A DNA stretch of 64,000 nt from Flammeovirgaceae bacterium UBA7330 (GCA_002471275.1 DKPQ01000017.1:186001-250000); one strand, 5' to 3'; counted from the first letter of the stretch, positions 26,515 through 35,949 are shown. The notes: generated from the sequence alone by a model not told the origin. Numbers and translations are program-made.

Positions 26515-27170
26515 TCGTCGATTCCTTTTTCTCCGCGCAAAGGTACAAAGCTGAACTGTTTGTACTCTTTCTGTATAACTTTTGATTCGGATGTTTTTAT
26601 CAGTTTGACCATGGTTTGCGTTTTACCTTTCCCCACCGGTATGATCAATATGCCGTTTATTTTTAATTGTTTGATCAATTCATTGGGGATTGTGGGTGCT
26701 CCTGCTGTCACGATAATACCATCATAAGGAGCCATTTCTGGTAGACCCTTAGACCCATCCCCGTGGTAAAAATTCAGGTGATACCCCATCTTATTTAGCA
26801 TTTTTTTACTTTGCTTGTGGAGTTTCAGGATGTATTCAATGGTATGTACTTCTGCCCCCAATTCAGCGAGTACGCAGGCCTGATAACCTGATCCTGTACC
26901 TATTTCAAGGATTTTACTGCCAGGTTTCACCTCCAGTAACTCACTTTGAACAGCCACAGTATATGGTTGAGAGATCGTTTGGCCTTCTCCGATAGGGAAA
27001 GCCTTGTCTTCATAGGCATGCTGGTCAAAAATGGGTTCAAAAAAGAAATGTCTGGGCACTTTCCCAATGGCCGCCAGGACACGTTCATCCCTGATACCCT
27101 TGGTTTTAAGCTCACGAACAAGCATCTTTCTCATTCCCCTGTGTTTATAACTATCTTCTAGCTTTACCAT
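26511..27170 (-). CDS. pcm: Protein-L-isoaspartate O-methyltransferase
   Basis: Methylates isoaspartyl residues in damaged proteins using SAM. From ATG 27170 the protein is 219 residues, the normal family length. The frame stays open to 27311, but that extension runs into the ribE gene on the other strand and has no family similarity, so I reject it. Motifs: HRGMRKMLVREL, VPRHFFF, the catalytic-loop region GEGQTISQPYTVA, the SAM-binding EIGTGSGYQACVLAELG and GDGSKGLPEMAPYDGIIVTAG. Divergent from ribE with only 27 bases between start codons. Confidence 0.93.
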   Translation of the reverse strand: MVKLEDSYKHRGMRKMLVRELKTKGIRDERVLAAIGKVPRHFFFEPIFDQHAYEDKAFPIGEGQTISQPYTVAVQSELLEVKPGSKILEIGTGSGYQACVLAELGAEVHTIEYILKLHKQSKKMLNKMGYHLNFYHGDGSKGLPEMAPYDGIIVTAGAPTIPNELIKQLKINGILIIPVGKGKTQTMVKLIKTSESKVIQKEYKQFSFVPLRGEKGIDE

Positions 27171-27179
27171 TGCATAAAA

Positions 27180-27192
27180 CAAATTAAATTTG
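27180..27192. promoter_or_regulatory. Palindromic divergent promoter element between pcm and ribE
   Basis: CAAATTAAATTTG is a 13-base palindrome around a central A. On the plus strand it contains a perfect -7 element TAAATTTG (27185-27192), five bases before the ribE ATG. On the minus strand it contains TTAATTTG, one mismatch, facing pcm. It may drive both genes and give ribE an almost leaderless mRNA. Confidence 0.5.
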
Positions 27193-27197
27193 CACTC

Positions 27198-27779
27198 ATG
27201 TTTACAGGAATAGTTGAGGCGTTGGGCAAAGTAGAAGAGATCAAGCGTGTAGGAGAAAACATTGATTTTAGAATAAGTTCTAAAATTAGTCATACCCTTG
27301 AAGTAAATCAAAGCCTAAATCATGATGGTGTTTGTCTTACCATCACAAAGTTTGATAATAAGCAGCATTGGGTTACAGCAGTCCAGGAAACTTTAGATAA
27401 ATCTTCACTCAAACATTTCCAGGTTGGGCAAGCGGTCAACCTGGAAAGGGCTATGCCTTCATCCGGTCGCTTTGATGGTCACATTGTGCAAGGGCATGTA
27501 GATACTGTCGGAAAAGTAGAGGACATCAAAGAAGTAGAAGGGAGCTGGTTATTCTCATTTTCTTTCAATTACCCCAATGCTTTAATAGTTGAAAAAGGCA
27601 GCATATGTATCAATGGAGTCAGTCTCACCTGTTTCGATGTGACCGATTCATCTTTCAAAGTCGCTATTATCCCGCATACCTACCAAAAAACAAATTTCAA
27701 TAAATTTTCAAAAGGAACCCCAGTCAATTTGGAATTTGATATCATTGGAAAATATATTAGTAGATTAATCAAAAAATAA
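27198..27779 (+). CDS. ribE: Riboflavin synthase
   Basis: Converts two 6,7-dimethyl-8-ribityllumazine molecules to riboflavin. 193 residues with the family's two tandem lumazine-binding barrels: MFTGIVEALGKVEEI opens the first (about 1-90) and GRFDGHIVQGHVDTVG the second (about 92-190), with the INGVSLTCFDV motif. The first repeat reads NHDGVCLTI where VNGVCLT is usual, a mild change. No FMN riboswitch precedes it. The LytTR gene starts one base after the stop. Confidence 0.95.
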   Translation: MFTGIVEALGKVEEIKRVGENIDFRISSKISHTLEVNQSLNHDGVCLTITKFDNKQHWVTAVQETLDKSSLKHFQVGQAVNLERAMPSSGRFDGHIVQGHVDTVGKVEDIKEVEGSWLFSFSFNYPNALIVEKGSICINGVSLTCFDVTDSSFKVAIIPHTYQKTNFNKFSKGTPVNLEFDIIGKYISRLIKK

Positions 27780-27780
27780 G

Positions 27781-28482
27781 ATGGTTCCATTGAATTGTAT
27801 TGTGGTAGATGATGATGAAGCTTCGAGGCTGATGATCACCAAATATATTGATAAGACCGATTTTCTGGACTTATCAGGTGTATTTGACAATGCAATAGAT
27901 GCATCCAACTTGTTGCTGAGCAATGACAAGCACAATGTTGATCTTATTTTCTTGGATATTGAGATGCCTGACATGAGCGGTCTAGACCTGGCAAGGTCAC
28001 TCAACGGATTACAACCTGTTATTTTTATTACCTCTCAGAAAGGCTATGCAGCAGAAGCTTTTGAAGGCAATACGGTAGATTATATTGTCAAGCCCCCTGA
28101 GTATAGCAGGTTCTTAAAAGCAGTTCAGAAAGCCAAGGATCGCTACGAAAAGACCAGGAATGCTGAGCTGGAAAATTATATTTTCGTTAAGTCGGAGTCA
28201 AGGTTTGTAAGGATACCTTTTGATGAATTGATCTATTTGGAAGCCCTTGCGGATTACGTGATTTTTCACACAATCAATTCCAAGTATGTTGTTCATCATA
28301 CCATGAAAGGCATTGAAAAGAGGTTACCTGATAGTATTTTTAGCAGAGTGCACAGGTCATTTATTATCAACAGGACCAAAATCAGCCAAATTGAAGATAT
28401 TCATGTCTCTATTGGTGACAACAAAATTCCAATCGGAGCTTTTTACAGGGAAAAGTTTTTGAGCAAGCTGAATATCCTTTAA
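27781..28482 (+). CDS. LytTR-family response regulator
   Basis: Two-domain DNA-binding response regulator, 233 residues. The receiver domain (about 1-120) has the acidic cluster Asp10-Asp11-Asp12, phosphoacceptor Asp59 (IFLDIEMP), Thr84 and Lys104 (IVKPP). The LytTR domain (about 135-233) includes RFVRIPFDELIYLEA and FSRVHRSFIINRTKI. No histidine kinase gene is nearby, so the partner is remote. It follows ribE after a single base and must share its mRNA. Its stop shares four bases (TTAA, 28479-28482) with the stop of the PAP2 gene. Confidence 0.93.
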   Translation: MVPLNCIVVDDDEASRLMITKYIDKTDFLDLSGVFDNAIDASNLLLSNDKHNVDLIFLDIEMPDMSGLDLARSLNGLQPVIFITSQKGYAAEAFEGNTVDYIVKPPEYSRFLKAVQKAKDRYEKTRNAELENYIFVKSESRFVRIPFDELIYLEALADYVIFHTINSKYVVHHTMKGIEKRLPDSIFSRVHRSFIINRTKISQIEDIHVSIGDNKIPIGAFYREKFLSKLNIL

Positions 28483-29054
28483 CGTCTGGCGAGACCCGGA
28501 TTGATCCTATAAACCAGGGTTTTGCATAAAAAAGCGGCAGCCATACCCACCATACCACCCACCACTACGTCAAAGGGGTAGTGAACACCCAGATAAATTC
28601 TGCTGTAACTAACCAATAACGCCCAAACGATCATTATTACACTGAATTTTGATCGTTCAATAAGAAAGAAAAAAGTAGCTAACCCGAACGTATTGGCTGC
28701 ATGAGATGAGGCAAATCCGTAAGTGCCTCCGCATCCCTTTACAAGTACAATCAACTCCGCAAGAGAGGCTTCATGGCAAGGTCTTAAACGTTCAAAAAAT
28801 GGCTTCATAAAGCCGCTGGTCGTTTGGTCAGCTATTATAATCACTAAAATCAAAGCTATAAGCGGTTGATAAAATTGCCATTTATAGTGCTGATAAAGCC
28901 TGAAGATCAGGTACCCATAGAATGGAAACCATATATATTTATCGGAAAGCCATATCATGATGGTATCCAGAAAAGGATGTCCCAACCCATTGAAAAACAG
29001 AAAAAGGTCTTTGTCGAGATCAATCAGCCACTCAAGCATAGGAAATCCAGTCAA
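28479..29054 (-). CDS. PAP2-family phosphatase
   Basis: Integral membrane lipid phosphatase, possibly an undecaprenyl-pyrophosphate phosphatase, 191 residues with about six helices. The three PAP2 motifs are present: KPFFERLRP, the ASSHAANTFG block with catalytic His, and SRIYLGVHYPFDV with the second His. The likely translation start is the internal ATG at 29039 (MLEWLIDLDKDLF), which matches family N-termini; ATG 29054 adds five residues. Either start overlaps the end of hemF, its upstream neighbour. Confidence 0.88.
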   Translation of the reverse strand: MTGFPMLEWLIDLDKDLFLFFNGLGHPFLDTIMIWLSDKYIWFPFYGYLIFRLYQHYKWQFYQPLIALILVIIIADQTTSGFMKPFFERLRPCHEASLAELIVLVKGCGGTYGFASSHAANTFGLATFFFLIERSKFSVIMIVWALLVSYSRIYLGVHYPFDVVVGGMVGMAAAFLCKTLVYRINPGLARR

Positions 29055-29955
29055 TGTCTTTTTTCAGTAGGCTGAGGGTCTTCTCTTCATCAGATCCTGC
29101 AATAGGCTGGTAATCATAGCTCCATGAGGCATTTGCAGGCAGGCTCATCAAGATAGATTCTGTTCTCCCATCTGTATCCAGGCCAAATTTTGTCCCTTTA
29201 TCCCATACCAGGTTAAATTCTACATATCTTCCTCGTCTGAGTAGCTGCCACTGCTTGTGTGGTTCGTCATAGGGCTTGTGTGCATATTTTTCAACGAAAT
29301 ATTGGTACACGGGTATGAACTGCTCGCCCACATTGACCACGAAATCCCAGAGTTCTTCAAAAGAATGCTGCTCATTCATTTCATTTAGCCTGTCAAAGAA
29401 GATACCCCCAATGCCCCTGGTCTCTTTTCGGTGCCTGATATAGAAATAGTCATCCGCCCACTTCTTGAATCGATCGTAATACATGGGGTCTGATTTGTCG
29501 CAAACTGTTTTTAAGGCCTTATGAAAAAAGCCGGCATCTTTCAGGTCTACATAGTGAGGTGTGAGATCTATCCCACCACCAAACCAATAGGTGCTTTCTG
29601 CCTCCGGATCCTCCGGACTCATATCAAAATACCGAATATTCATATGAATGATTGGCATCCAGGGATTTTGCGGATGAAGCACAATAGAAACTCCTGTTGC
29701 ATAAAACTTCGATGGGCCAAACCCAAGTGCATCTGTTATCTTTTTTGGTGCATGGCCATGTACGGCTGAGAAATTTACACCTCCTTTTTCAATGACCTCT
29801 CCGTCTGTTAGCACCTTGGTCAATCCACCTCCTCCCTCAGGCCGTGTCCATTGGTCTGAACGAAATGCTGATTTTCCATCTAACTTTTCCAGGGCATCAC
29901 ATATCTTTTTTTGTAAGGCTTTGAACCGTTTTTCAATGTCGTTTCTTGATGTCAT
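29032..29955 (-). CDS. hemF: Oxygen-dependent coproporphyrinogen III oxidase
   Basis: Decarboxylates coproporphyrinogen III to protoporphyrinogen IX in heme synthesis, using O2. From ATG 29955 (MTSRNDIEKRF) it is 307 residues, the usual length. The frame extends to 30093, but that part lies inside the TamL-like coding region and is not HemF-like. Signatures are GGVNFSAVHG, TGVSIVLHPQNP, HMNIRYF, WWFGGG-type YWFGGGIDLTPHY, FYIRHRKETRGIGGIFFD and RRGRYVEFNLVWDKGTKFGL. The start comes one base after the TamL-like stop, so it is the next gene of that unit, followed by PAP2. Confidence 0.95.
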   Translation of the reverse strand: MTSRNDIEKRFKALQKKICDALEKLDGKSAFRSDQWTRPEGGGGLTKVLTDGEVIEKGGVNFSAVHGHAPKKITDALGFGPSKFYATGVSIVLHPQNPWMPIIHMNIRYFDMSPEDPEAESTYWFGGGIDLTPHYVDLKDAGFFHKALKTVCDKSDPMYYDRFKKWADDYFYIRHRKETRGIGGIFFDRLNEMNEQHSFEELWDFVVNVGEQFIPVYQYFVEKYAHKPYDEPHKQWQLLRRGRYVEFNLVWDKGTKFGLDTDGRTESILMSLPANASWSYDYQPIAGSDEEKTLSLLKKDIDWISYA

Positions 29956-29956
29956 A

Positions 29957-32401
29957 TTAAAATGGATACCCGATCCCGATGTTGATGTTGAAGGTATTGT
30001 CTCTAAAGTCAAACAGGTTGCCGAAGTTGAGCTCATCACCAACAAAGCGCTGTCCTTTAGGGTATGCGGGATTGAACAATTTCCACGCACCATCCAGGCG
30101 AAGTATCAGAAATGAGAAATCAATTCTTACTCCGATACCTGCACCCACAGCCAGCTCATCCAGAAATGAGTTGAATCGAAAAACACCATCGTCTTGTTGG
30201 GGATCATCGGATTCATTGACTGTTTCGCTTTTCAATAGCCAGACATTACCTGCATCCACAAAAATAGCCCCATCAATATACTTTAGTAATTTTCTTCTGT
30301 ACTCAAAGCTGGTTTCGATAATGATGTCTCCCGGTTGTTCCCTGTCATAATTGACCTGTATTTCCGAAGTTTCGGTTTCATAAGTACCATATGCTCCTGG
30401 ACCTAGCCTCCTGGGTCTCCATGCTCTTATGCTATTGCTACCTCCGGCAAAGTAATATTTTTCGTAGGGCAAAGAATTGTTGTCGTCATAAACGTAGGCA
30501 AAACCCACATGGGCTCTGTATGCGACCTCCGTAAGACTGTTCATCCTAAAGGTTTGTCTCAGGTCTATCTCTGATTTAACATATTTATAGTACTCAAGCT
30601 GATCCCCAAAGGGATTTTCACCAAATAGTACCTCAAGGTTTCCTCCTGTTTCAACATTGGCTCTGATAAAAGCAGCATCCCGGTAGGTAAGGCCGTAATT
30701 ATTAATATTGAGCTCCATGGAAAAATTAGAACTACTCACAAAGGCCGGACTAAAGGCACGGGCGTAAGACAGGTTTCCTTCCTGCTCATATATGAGTAAT
30801 ATATCGCTGAATTCATCGGTAAGCGCCGAATTAATATAGCTCACGTCAAAGGGCTTGAGGGTGAATTGGAAATTGTCTTTAGCCTGCCATATATAGGATA
30901 GGCTGGTGTTAAATGTTTGTCGCTTATATTCTTCCTTTCTGTCCTCAAAATTGATCCCTGTTGTCAGCTTGGTTTTAGGGTTATACTGTCCGATTTTTGA
31001 TTTATAATATTTTCCCAATGGAAAGAGGAATTGAGGGAATATAAGAGAGAATTCACCTCCGTATTGCAACCTGGAGTATTGTGTTTCGAGCGAGCTCACA
31101 CCAGACAACCCCTGGATTCCGGCATTGCCATTGAATTCAAGGATTTCCATCCCTTTGAAGAGGTTTCTGTTTTTAAGGTTGAAACTGATAAACGGACCCG
31201 GGATCTGGGCCTGGTCAGTCACGCTGAGACCAACTTCAGTGGAGGTTTGATACTTATCCAGCGGACTGATGAATACGGTGCCAATAAATTTCCCGTCAGT
31301 TGTGTCATAGTTGATATTGACAAACTTGAACATGTCGAGGTAGGACAACTGCTTTTGGGTTTGGAGCGTAGATGACCGTCTGAAAAGGCTGTCAGGATAA
31401 ATGAACATCCGCCAGTCGAGGATTTTCGGGTTATACTTGTCTTCAGAGAATTCGTACGTTATCCGTCTATGGTTCCTGATTAAACTCTCTTCAGTGTTTG
31501 AAATATTAGCATCAAATATGACTGAGTCTATGGTAAAGACTTTATGGGCAGGTGCATTTGGAGGGTTGGCAATGGTTTCTTTTAAAAGCAGGTGATTGTT
31601 GCCAAGGGTGGTGGAATCAAAACCAAAGTGAATGTATTGTCTTTTGAAATCGAAATATCCATTGTTGGCAAACAATTCAAAGATGCGCTCCCGCTCTTTG
31701 GTTACCGTCTCCTGGTCATATCTCTTGCCTAACAAAAGGTTTCCTCCATGGTTATTCAATACCAATTCCCGGGCTTTTTCGTCTTCGATGGCATAGACTA
31801 CTGAGTCAATGTAATAGGCTGTATTTTGTTTGATGTTGTATTTAACAATTGTCCTGTGTTTCCTGGGGCGGGTGATTCTTGTTTCCACGGTTGTGTTGAA
31901 ATAGCCCCTGGCAAAAAGATACTGTTCAATATTTTCAATTGATGTTGGGATCAACGTACTATCAAAGATAGCTGGAGGACTGCCCCAGCGCATCAACAGG
32001 TTGCCTTCCTTAAGTTTCCTGTTCTTTTTTTCAGTCTTGCTTATCAGCTTAGATCGCAACCTGCTTTTCTTTTTGTCTTTAGAGGCACTATTGATTTTTT
32101 CCGTATACTTACTTTCAATTCGGTTGAGACTTTGGGATACCCTGGCTGAATCGTAGGCACTAAAAAACAGGAATCCGTTTTTGCCCATCTGATAGGCTTT
32201 AACCTCAAGACTTATAGGTAAACCGAGAAGCTTTTGATTAGACTTTTGAGCCACCAGGTTCTGGAGTGTTTCTTTATTTATATTTTTAGCATCAGAAAAT
32301 TTCTGCTTGTATAGAAGAGTTTCCCCCTCTTTAACCAATCTGGGACTCAGACAAGAACTTAAGAAGATTATGAGGACAAAATATATAGGGTTGAATTTCA
32401 A
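29957..32401 (-). CDS. TamL-like BamA/TamA-family outer-membrane lipoprotein
   Basis: Omp85-superfamily protein, 814 residues. The signal ends in a lipobox at Cys17 (IIFLSSC), the mark of the Bacteroidota TamL group, which replaces TamA. POTRA-type periplasmic domains span about residues 25-400, including the RGYFNTTVETRI segment. The C-terminal surface-antigen barrel (about 420-814) has FAGGSNSIRAWRPRRLGPG, the conserved Omp85 lid-lock region, and a terminal GIGYPF strand. It probably inserts or exports outer-membrane proteins. No tamB gene is beside it. Start codons of this gene and the divergent methyltransferase are only 15 bases apart. Confidence 0.88.
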   Translation of the reverse strand: MKFNPIYFVLIIFLSSCLSPRLVKEGETLLYKQKFSDAKNINKETLQNLVAQKSNQKLLGLPISLEVKAYQMGKNGFLFFSAYDSARVSQSLNRIESKYTEKINSASKDKKKSRLRSKLISKTEKKNRKLKEGNLLMRWGSPPAIFDSTLIPTSIENIEQYLFARGYFNTTVETRITRPRKHRTIVKYNIKQNTAYYIDSVVYAIEDEKARELVLNNHGGNLLLGKRYDQETVTKERERIFELFANNGYFDFKRQYIHFGFDSTTLGNNHLLLKETIANPPNAPAHKVFTIDSVIFDANISNTEESLIRNHRRITYEFSEDKYNPKILDWRMFIYPDSLFRRSSTLQTQKQLSYLDMFKFVNINYDTTDGKFIGTVFISPLDKYQTSTEVGLSVTDQAQIPGPFISFNLKNRNLFKGMEILEFNGNAGIQGLSGVSSLETQYSRLQYGGEFSLIFPQFLFPLGKYYKSKIGQYNPKTKLTTGINFEDRKEEYKRQTFNTSLSYIWQAKDNFQFTLKPFDVSYINSALTDEFSDILLIYEQEGNLSYARAFSPAFVSSSNFSMELNINNYGLTYRDAAFIRANVETGGNLEVLFGENPFGDQLEYYKYVKSEIDLRQTFRMNSLTEVAYRAHVGFAYVYDDNNSLPYEKYYFAGGSNSIRAWRPRRLGPGAYGTYETETSEIQVNYDREQPGDIIIETSFEYRRKLLKYIDGAIFVDAGNVWLLKSETVNESDDPQQDDGVFRFNSFLDELAVGAGIGVRIDFSFLILRLDGAWKLFNPAYPKGQRFVGDELNFGNLFDFRDNTFNINIGIGYPF

Positions 32402-32416
32402 ATCGCGCTTATCCCA

Positions 32417-33154
32417 ATGATTTCAAAGAAACAGTCAAAATTCATCAAATCGCTCAAGATAAAAAAGTATAGAGATATCGAAAATGCATTTTTGATCGAG
32501 GGTAAGAAAAACGTATTGGAATTAATAGACTCAGAATTTGAAATTGAGAGCATAGTTTGTACAAAATTGTTTGCTGACCAAAACCCTTTTGTTTTTAACA
32601 AAAACTTCGAGGTCATTGTTTCAACGGAACAGGAGTTGAGTCAATTGGGTACTTTCAAAGTAAATAACGAATGTCTTGCTGTAGCACGAAAGAAGGAATA
32701 CCCATTGGATAGGGCTGATCTGAAAGGTTATACCTTTATCCTTGATGATATCAGCGATCCTGGCAATTTAGGTACTATCATCAGGACACTCGATTGGTTT
32801 GGATTTAAGCATCTTGTATGCTCGGAACATACCGCAGACTTTTATAATCCAAAAGTAATCAATGCCACCATGGGTTCTTTTACCCGCGTAAGGGTTTACT
32901 ATACAGATATCATCCAACTTATCAAGCAAAGCAAAAAACCGGTTTTTGGAGCAGATATGGGAGGGAAGGACCTTGTGAAAACCAGTTTTCCGAAGCCATC
33001 ATTCATCGTAATGGGCAGTGAATCAGCCGGTATCTCATCAAAAGTGAGGCCCTTGCTTACTTCCACCATTTCGATTCGGGGCTTTGGCAAAGCAGAATCT
33101 CTTAATGTAGGAATTGCTACCGGAATTATATGCCATCAACTAAGAAACTACTAG
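32417..33154 (+). CDS. TrmH/SpoU-family RNA methyltransferase
   Basis: SAM-dependent 2'-O-ribose methyltransferase for rRNA or tRNA, 245 residues. An N-terminal substrate-binding domain (about 1-80, with KFIKSLKIKKYRDIENAFLI) precedes the SPOUT knot. The three SpoU motifs are DDISDPGNLGTIIRT, FIVMGSESAGIS and ESLNVGIATGI. The exact target nucleotide cannot be told. The stop shares CTAG (33151-33154) with the pgi stop. Confidence 0.92.
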   Translation: MISKKQSKFIKSLKIKKYRDIENAFLIEGKKNVLELIDSEFEIESIVCTKLFADQNPFVFNKNFEVIVSTEQELSQLGTFKVNNECLAVARKKEYPLDRADLKGYTFILDDISDPGNLGTIIRTLDWFGFKHLVCSEHTADFYNPKVINATMGSFTRVRVYYTDIIQLIKQSKKPVFGADMGGKDLVKTSFPKPSFIVMGSESAGISSKVRPLLTSTISIRGFGKAESLNVGIATGIICHQLRNY

Positions 33155-34803
33155 CCTCTCAGTCTTTTGAAATAGTTGATCATTGCATTGGTGGATGAGT
33201 CATGGCTTGTTACTGTTTGCTCCCCCGCCAATTCAGGTAAGATCTTAATGGCTAATTGTTTTCCGAGTTCCACACCCCACTGGTCGAAGCTAAAAATATT
33301 CCAGATGATACCCTGAACAAATATTTTGTGCTCATACATGGCAATGAGAGCACCTAGAGTATGCGGATCCAGGGTCTTGTAGAGGATGGAAGTAGAAGGT
33401 CGATTCCCATCAAATACCTTAAATGGCACTAAATGTTGATAGTCTTTTTCAGCAATCCCTTTGGATTCAAATTCTTTAATGACTTCTTCACGGGGTTTCC
33501 CCATCATTAGTGCTTCCGGTTGAGCAAAGAAATTGGCGATGAGCTTTTCATGATGATCTCCCAGAGGATTTTGACTTACCGCAGCTGCCAAAAAATCACA
33601 AGGAATGAGTTTGGTTCCCTGGTGGATAAGTTGATAGAATGCATGTTGACCATCTGTACCTGGCTCTCCCCAGATAATAGGTCCTGTCTGGTAGTCAACT
33701 TTTTTACCGTTTCTATCCACGGATTTTCCATTACTTTCCATGTCTCCCTGTTGGAAATAGGCTGAGAAAGCATGCAGGTTTTCATCATAAGGCAAAATGG
33801 CTTGTGATTCTGCGTTATAGAAATTGTTGTACCAGATACCTAGCAACCCAAGGATCACTGGGATGTTTTCAGAAGACCGGGTATTCAGAAAATGCTGATC
33901 CATGGCTTCTGCGCCCTCATGAAGTTTGATAAAGTTGTCATAACCAATGGCACAAGCAATAGACATACCGATCGCAGACCAAAGGGAGTACCTTCCACCA
34001 ACCCAGTCCCAGAACTGAAACATATTTTCTGTGTCAATGCCAAATTCGGCAACAGCCTCCGTATTGGTAGATATCGCAATAAAATGGTTTTTGACAAACT
34101 TCTGATCTTTGGCTGATTTCAAAAACCACGCTTTGGCAGACCTGGCATTGGTCATCGTCTCCAAAGTTGTGAAGGTCTTGGAAGAGATCACAAAGAGGGT
34201 GGTCTCAGGATCTACAACCTTTAATTTGGAAGCCAGATCTGAGCTGTCAATATTGGATACAAAATGAAAATCAAAGCCTGGCTTCACAAAGGGTTTCAAT
34301 GCTTCCGTTACCATGTAAGGTCCCAGGTTGGATCCTCCAATTCCTATATTTACGACAGTATTGATGGACTTGCCGGTATAACCCAGTAATTTGCCAGCAT
34401 GCAATTTGCTTGTAAAATTCTCGATTTTGGCAAGGACCCCATTGATGTCAGGCATTACATCCTTACCTTCAAATTTGATGGGATTCCCACTTCGGTTTCT
34501 CAACGCGACATGCAAAACAGCACGGTCTTCTGTCATGTTGATCTTTTCGCCTCCAAACATTTGTTTTTTGGCCTCATCCAGTTTCACCTCGTCTGCCAGT
34601 TGTACAAGGAGATCCATGGTCTGCTCATCAACCCGGTTTTTAGAATAGTCCACCATCATGTCTCCAAAAGTCAGGGAGAACTTATTAAACCGTTCGGGAT
34701 CTTTTTTAAACTGGTCCTTTAGCTGAATGTCTTTCGTTTTTTCAAAGTGAGATTTCAACTTGCTCCAGGCCGATGTTTCAGTAGGATTGATTTTTGGAAG
34801 CAT
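33151..34803 (-). CDS. pgi: Glucose-6-phosphate isomerase
   Basis: Interconverts glucose-6-phosphate and fructose-6-phosphate. 550 residues, the length of the long bacterial/eukaryotic type. Key blocks are NIGIGGSNLGP (phosphate-binding region), SSKTFTTLETMTNA, the catalytic Glu in IWGEPGTDGQHAFYQL, and Lys/His near FDQWGVELGKQLA. Full length and apparently active. Monocistronic by spacing; 61 bases follow before the antiporter stop upstream. Confidence 0.96.
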   Translation of the reverse strand: MLPKINPTETSAWSKLKSHFEKTKDIQLKDQFKKDPERFNKFSLTFGDMMVDYSKNRVDEQTMDLLVQLADEVKLDEAKKQMFGGEKINMTEDRAVLHVALRNRSGNPIKFEGKDVMPDINGVLAKIENFTSKLHAGKLLGYTGKSINTVVNIGIGGSNLGPYMVTEALKPFVKPGFDFHFVSNIDSSDLASKLKVVDPETTLFVISSKTFTTLETMTNARSAKAWFLKSAKDQKFVKNHFIAISTNTEAVAEFGIDTENMFQFWDWVGGRYSLWSAIGMSIACAIGYDNFIKLHEGAEAMDQHFLNTRSSENIPVILGLLGIWYNNFYNAESQAILPYDENLHAFSAYFQQGDMESNGKSVDRNGKKVDYQTGPIIWGEPGTDGQHAFYQLIHQGTKLIPCDFLAAAVSQNPLGDHHEKLIANFFAQPEALMMGKPREEVIKEFESKGIAEKDYQHLVPFKVFDGNRPSTSILYKTLDPHTLGALIAMYEHKIFVQGIIWNIFSFDQWGVELGKQLAIKILPELAGEQTVTSHDSSTNAMINYFKRLRG

Positions 34804-34864
34804 GAGTAAGGCGTTTAGTGTTGCAAATACACTGTAAATTAAGGGAGAATTGAGCGATTACCGG

Positions 34865-35851
34865 TTAAAGTCTTGTGAATAAATAGAACATATAAGCCAC
34901 AAAACCCAGCAGGTAGATCAATCCCTCCGATCTGTCTAGTTTATATTGCTTGAAGGTGAACATAAAGATGAACAGCATAAATGTACCAATCATCACAATG
35001 ATCAAATCAGTATTTAAAACGGGGTTGTAAATGATTGGATTGTGGATAATTGCAGTCACCCCAATGACCAGCAGCAGGTTGAAAATGTTTGATCCTACGA
35101 TATTTCCGACCGCCAGATCAGATTTCTTTTGAAAAGCAGCCACAGCCGAAGTAGCAAGCTCTGGTAGCGAGGTGCCTGCAGCTAAAATGGTCAGACCGAT
35201 CAGTTTTTCACTTACATGAAATGCTTTAGCAATGGAAACAGCATTGTCCACAATCATTCTGCCACCGATTGTCAGGCCAGCAATTCCAAAGACTACAAAA
35301 ACTACTGTTTTCCAGATGGGCATTACTGCGATATCTTCAATCAACTCACTGTCGTCCGGATTCCTTTTCAGGTTCAGGAATATATACAGCAGAAACAATG
35401 AAAACATGATCAGGAGCAGGACACCATCAAGTATGCCCAGCTGATTCTTGTCACCCAATCCAAACATTTTGTCATTGACTAATACAAAGAAAATCACTGT
35501 GGCTACCAGAGAGTAAGGAATTTCTTTCCACAAGGCATTTCGCTGTACTGTCAATGGATAGATCACACTCGCAACTCCCAGTATGAGAAAGATGTTGAAA
35601 ATGTTAGAGCCGATGATGTTTCCAAAAACCACATCATGGGTGCCTTTAGGTGATATTACTGTTCCGGAGATAATATTCACTACCAGCTCGGGCGCAGATG
35701 TTCCCATGGCTACAATTGTAAGACCAATAGCGATATCTGAAACATTGAACCTTTTGGCAAGAGAAGAAGCCCCGTTGACCAATAGGTCAGCCCCTTTTAT
35801 AAGTAAAACGAAACCGACAGTGACTAGTAATAGGTTGAGCGTGACGTTCAA
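34865..35851 (-). CDS. Calcium/sodium antiporter (CaCA/YrbG family)
   Basis: Inner-membrane cation exchanger, 328 residues with about ten helices in two inverted repeats. Both alpha-repeats carry the ion-binding Glu: ATVAMGTSAPEL-like VAMGTSAPEL in the first and LAAGTSLPEL in the second, each followed by GNI(I/V)GSNIFN. The best start is TTG at 35851; the first internal Met comes after helix 1. No close operon partner; 98 bases separate it from the phosphosugar mutase upstream. Confidence 0.92.
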   Translation of the reverse strand: MNVTLNLLLVTVGFVLLIKGADLLVNGASSLAKRFNVSDIAIGLTIVAMGTSAPELVVNIISGTVISPKGTHDVVFGNIIGSNIFNIFLILGVASVIYPLTVQRNALWKEIPYSLVATVIFFVLVNDKMFGLGDKNQLGILDGVLLLIMFSLFLLYIFLNLKRNPDDSELIEDIAVMPIWKTVVFVVFGIAGLTIGGRMIVDNAVSIAKAFHVSEKLIGLTILAAGTSLPELATSAVAAFQKKSDLAVGNIVGSNIFNLLLVIGVTAIIHNPIIYNPVLNTDLIIVMIGTFMLFIFMFTFKQYKLDRSEGLIYLLGFVAYMFYLFTRL

Positions 35852-35949
35852 GAGCGATAAAAGTTAGGTTAGAATGAACAATCGGGTAATTGGTTTCAAC
35901 TTTGCAAGATAACCAGTAAAGGAGATATCAACAATACAAAACCAACTTC

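Noticed and set aside
27171..27311. N-terminal extension of pcm
   Set aside because: It runs across the ribE start region on the other strand, has no family similarity, and ATG 27170 gives normal length.
29956..30093. 46-codon N-terminal extension of hemF
   Set aside because: It lies within the TamL-like coding end; ATG 29955 gives the usual HemF length.
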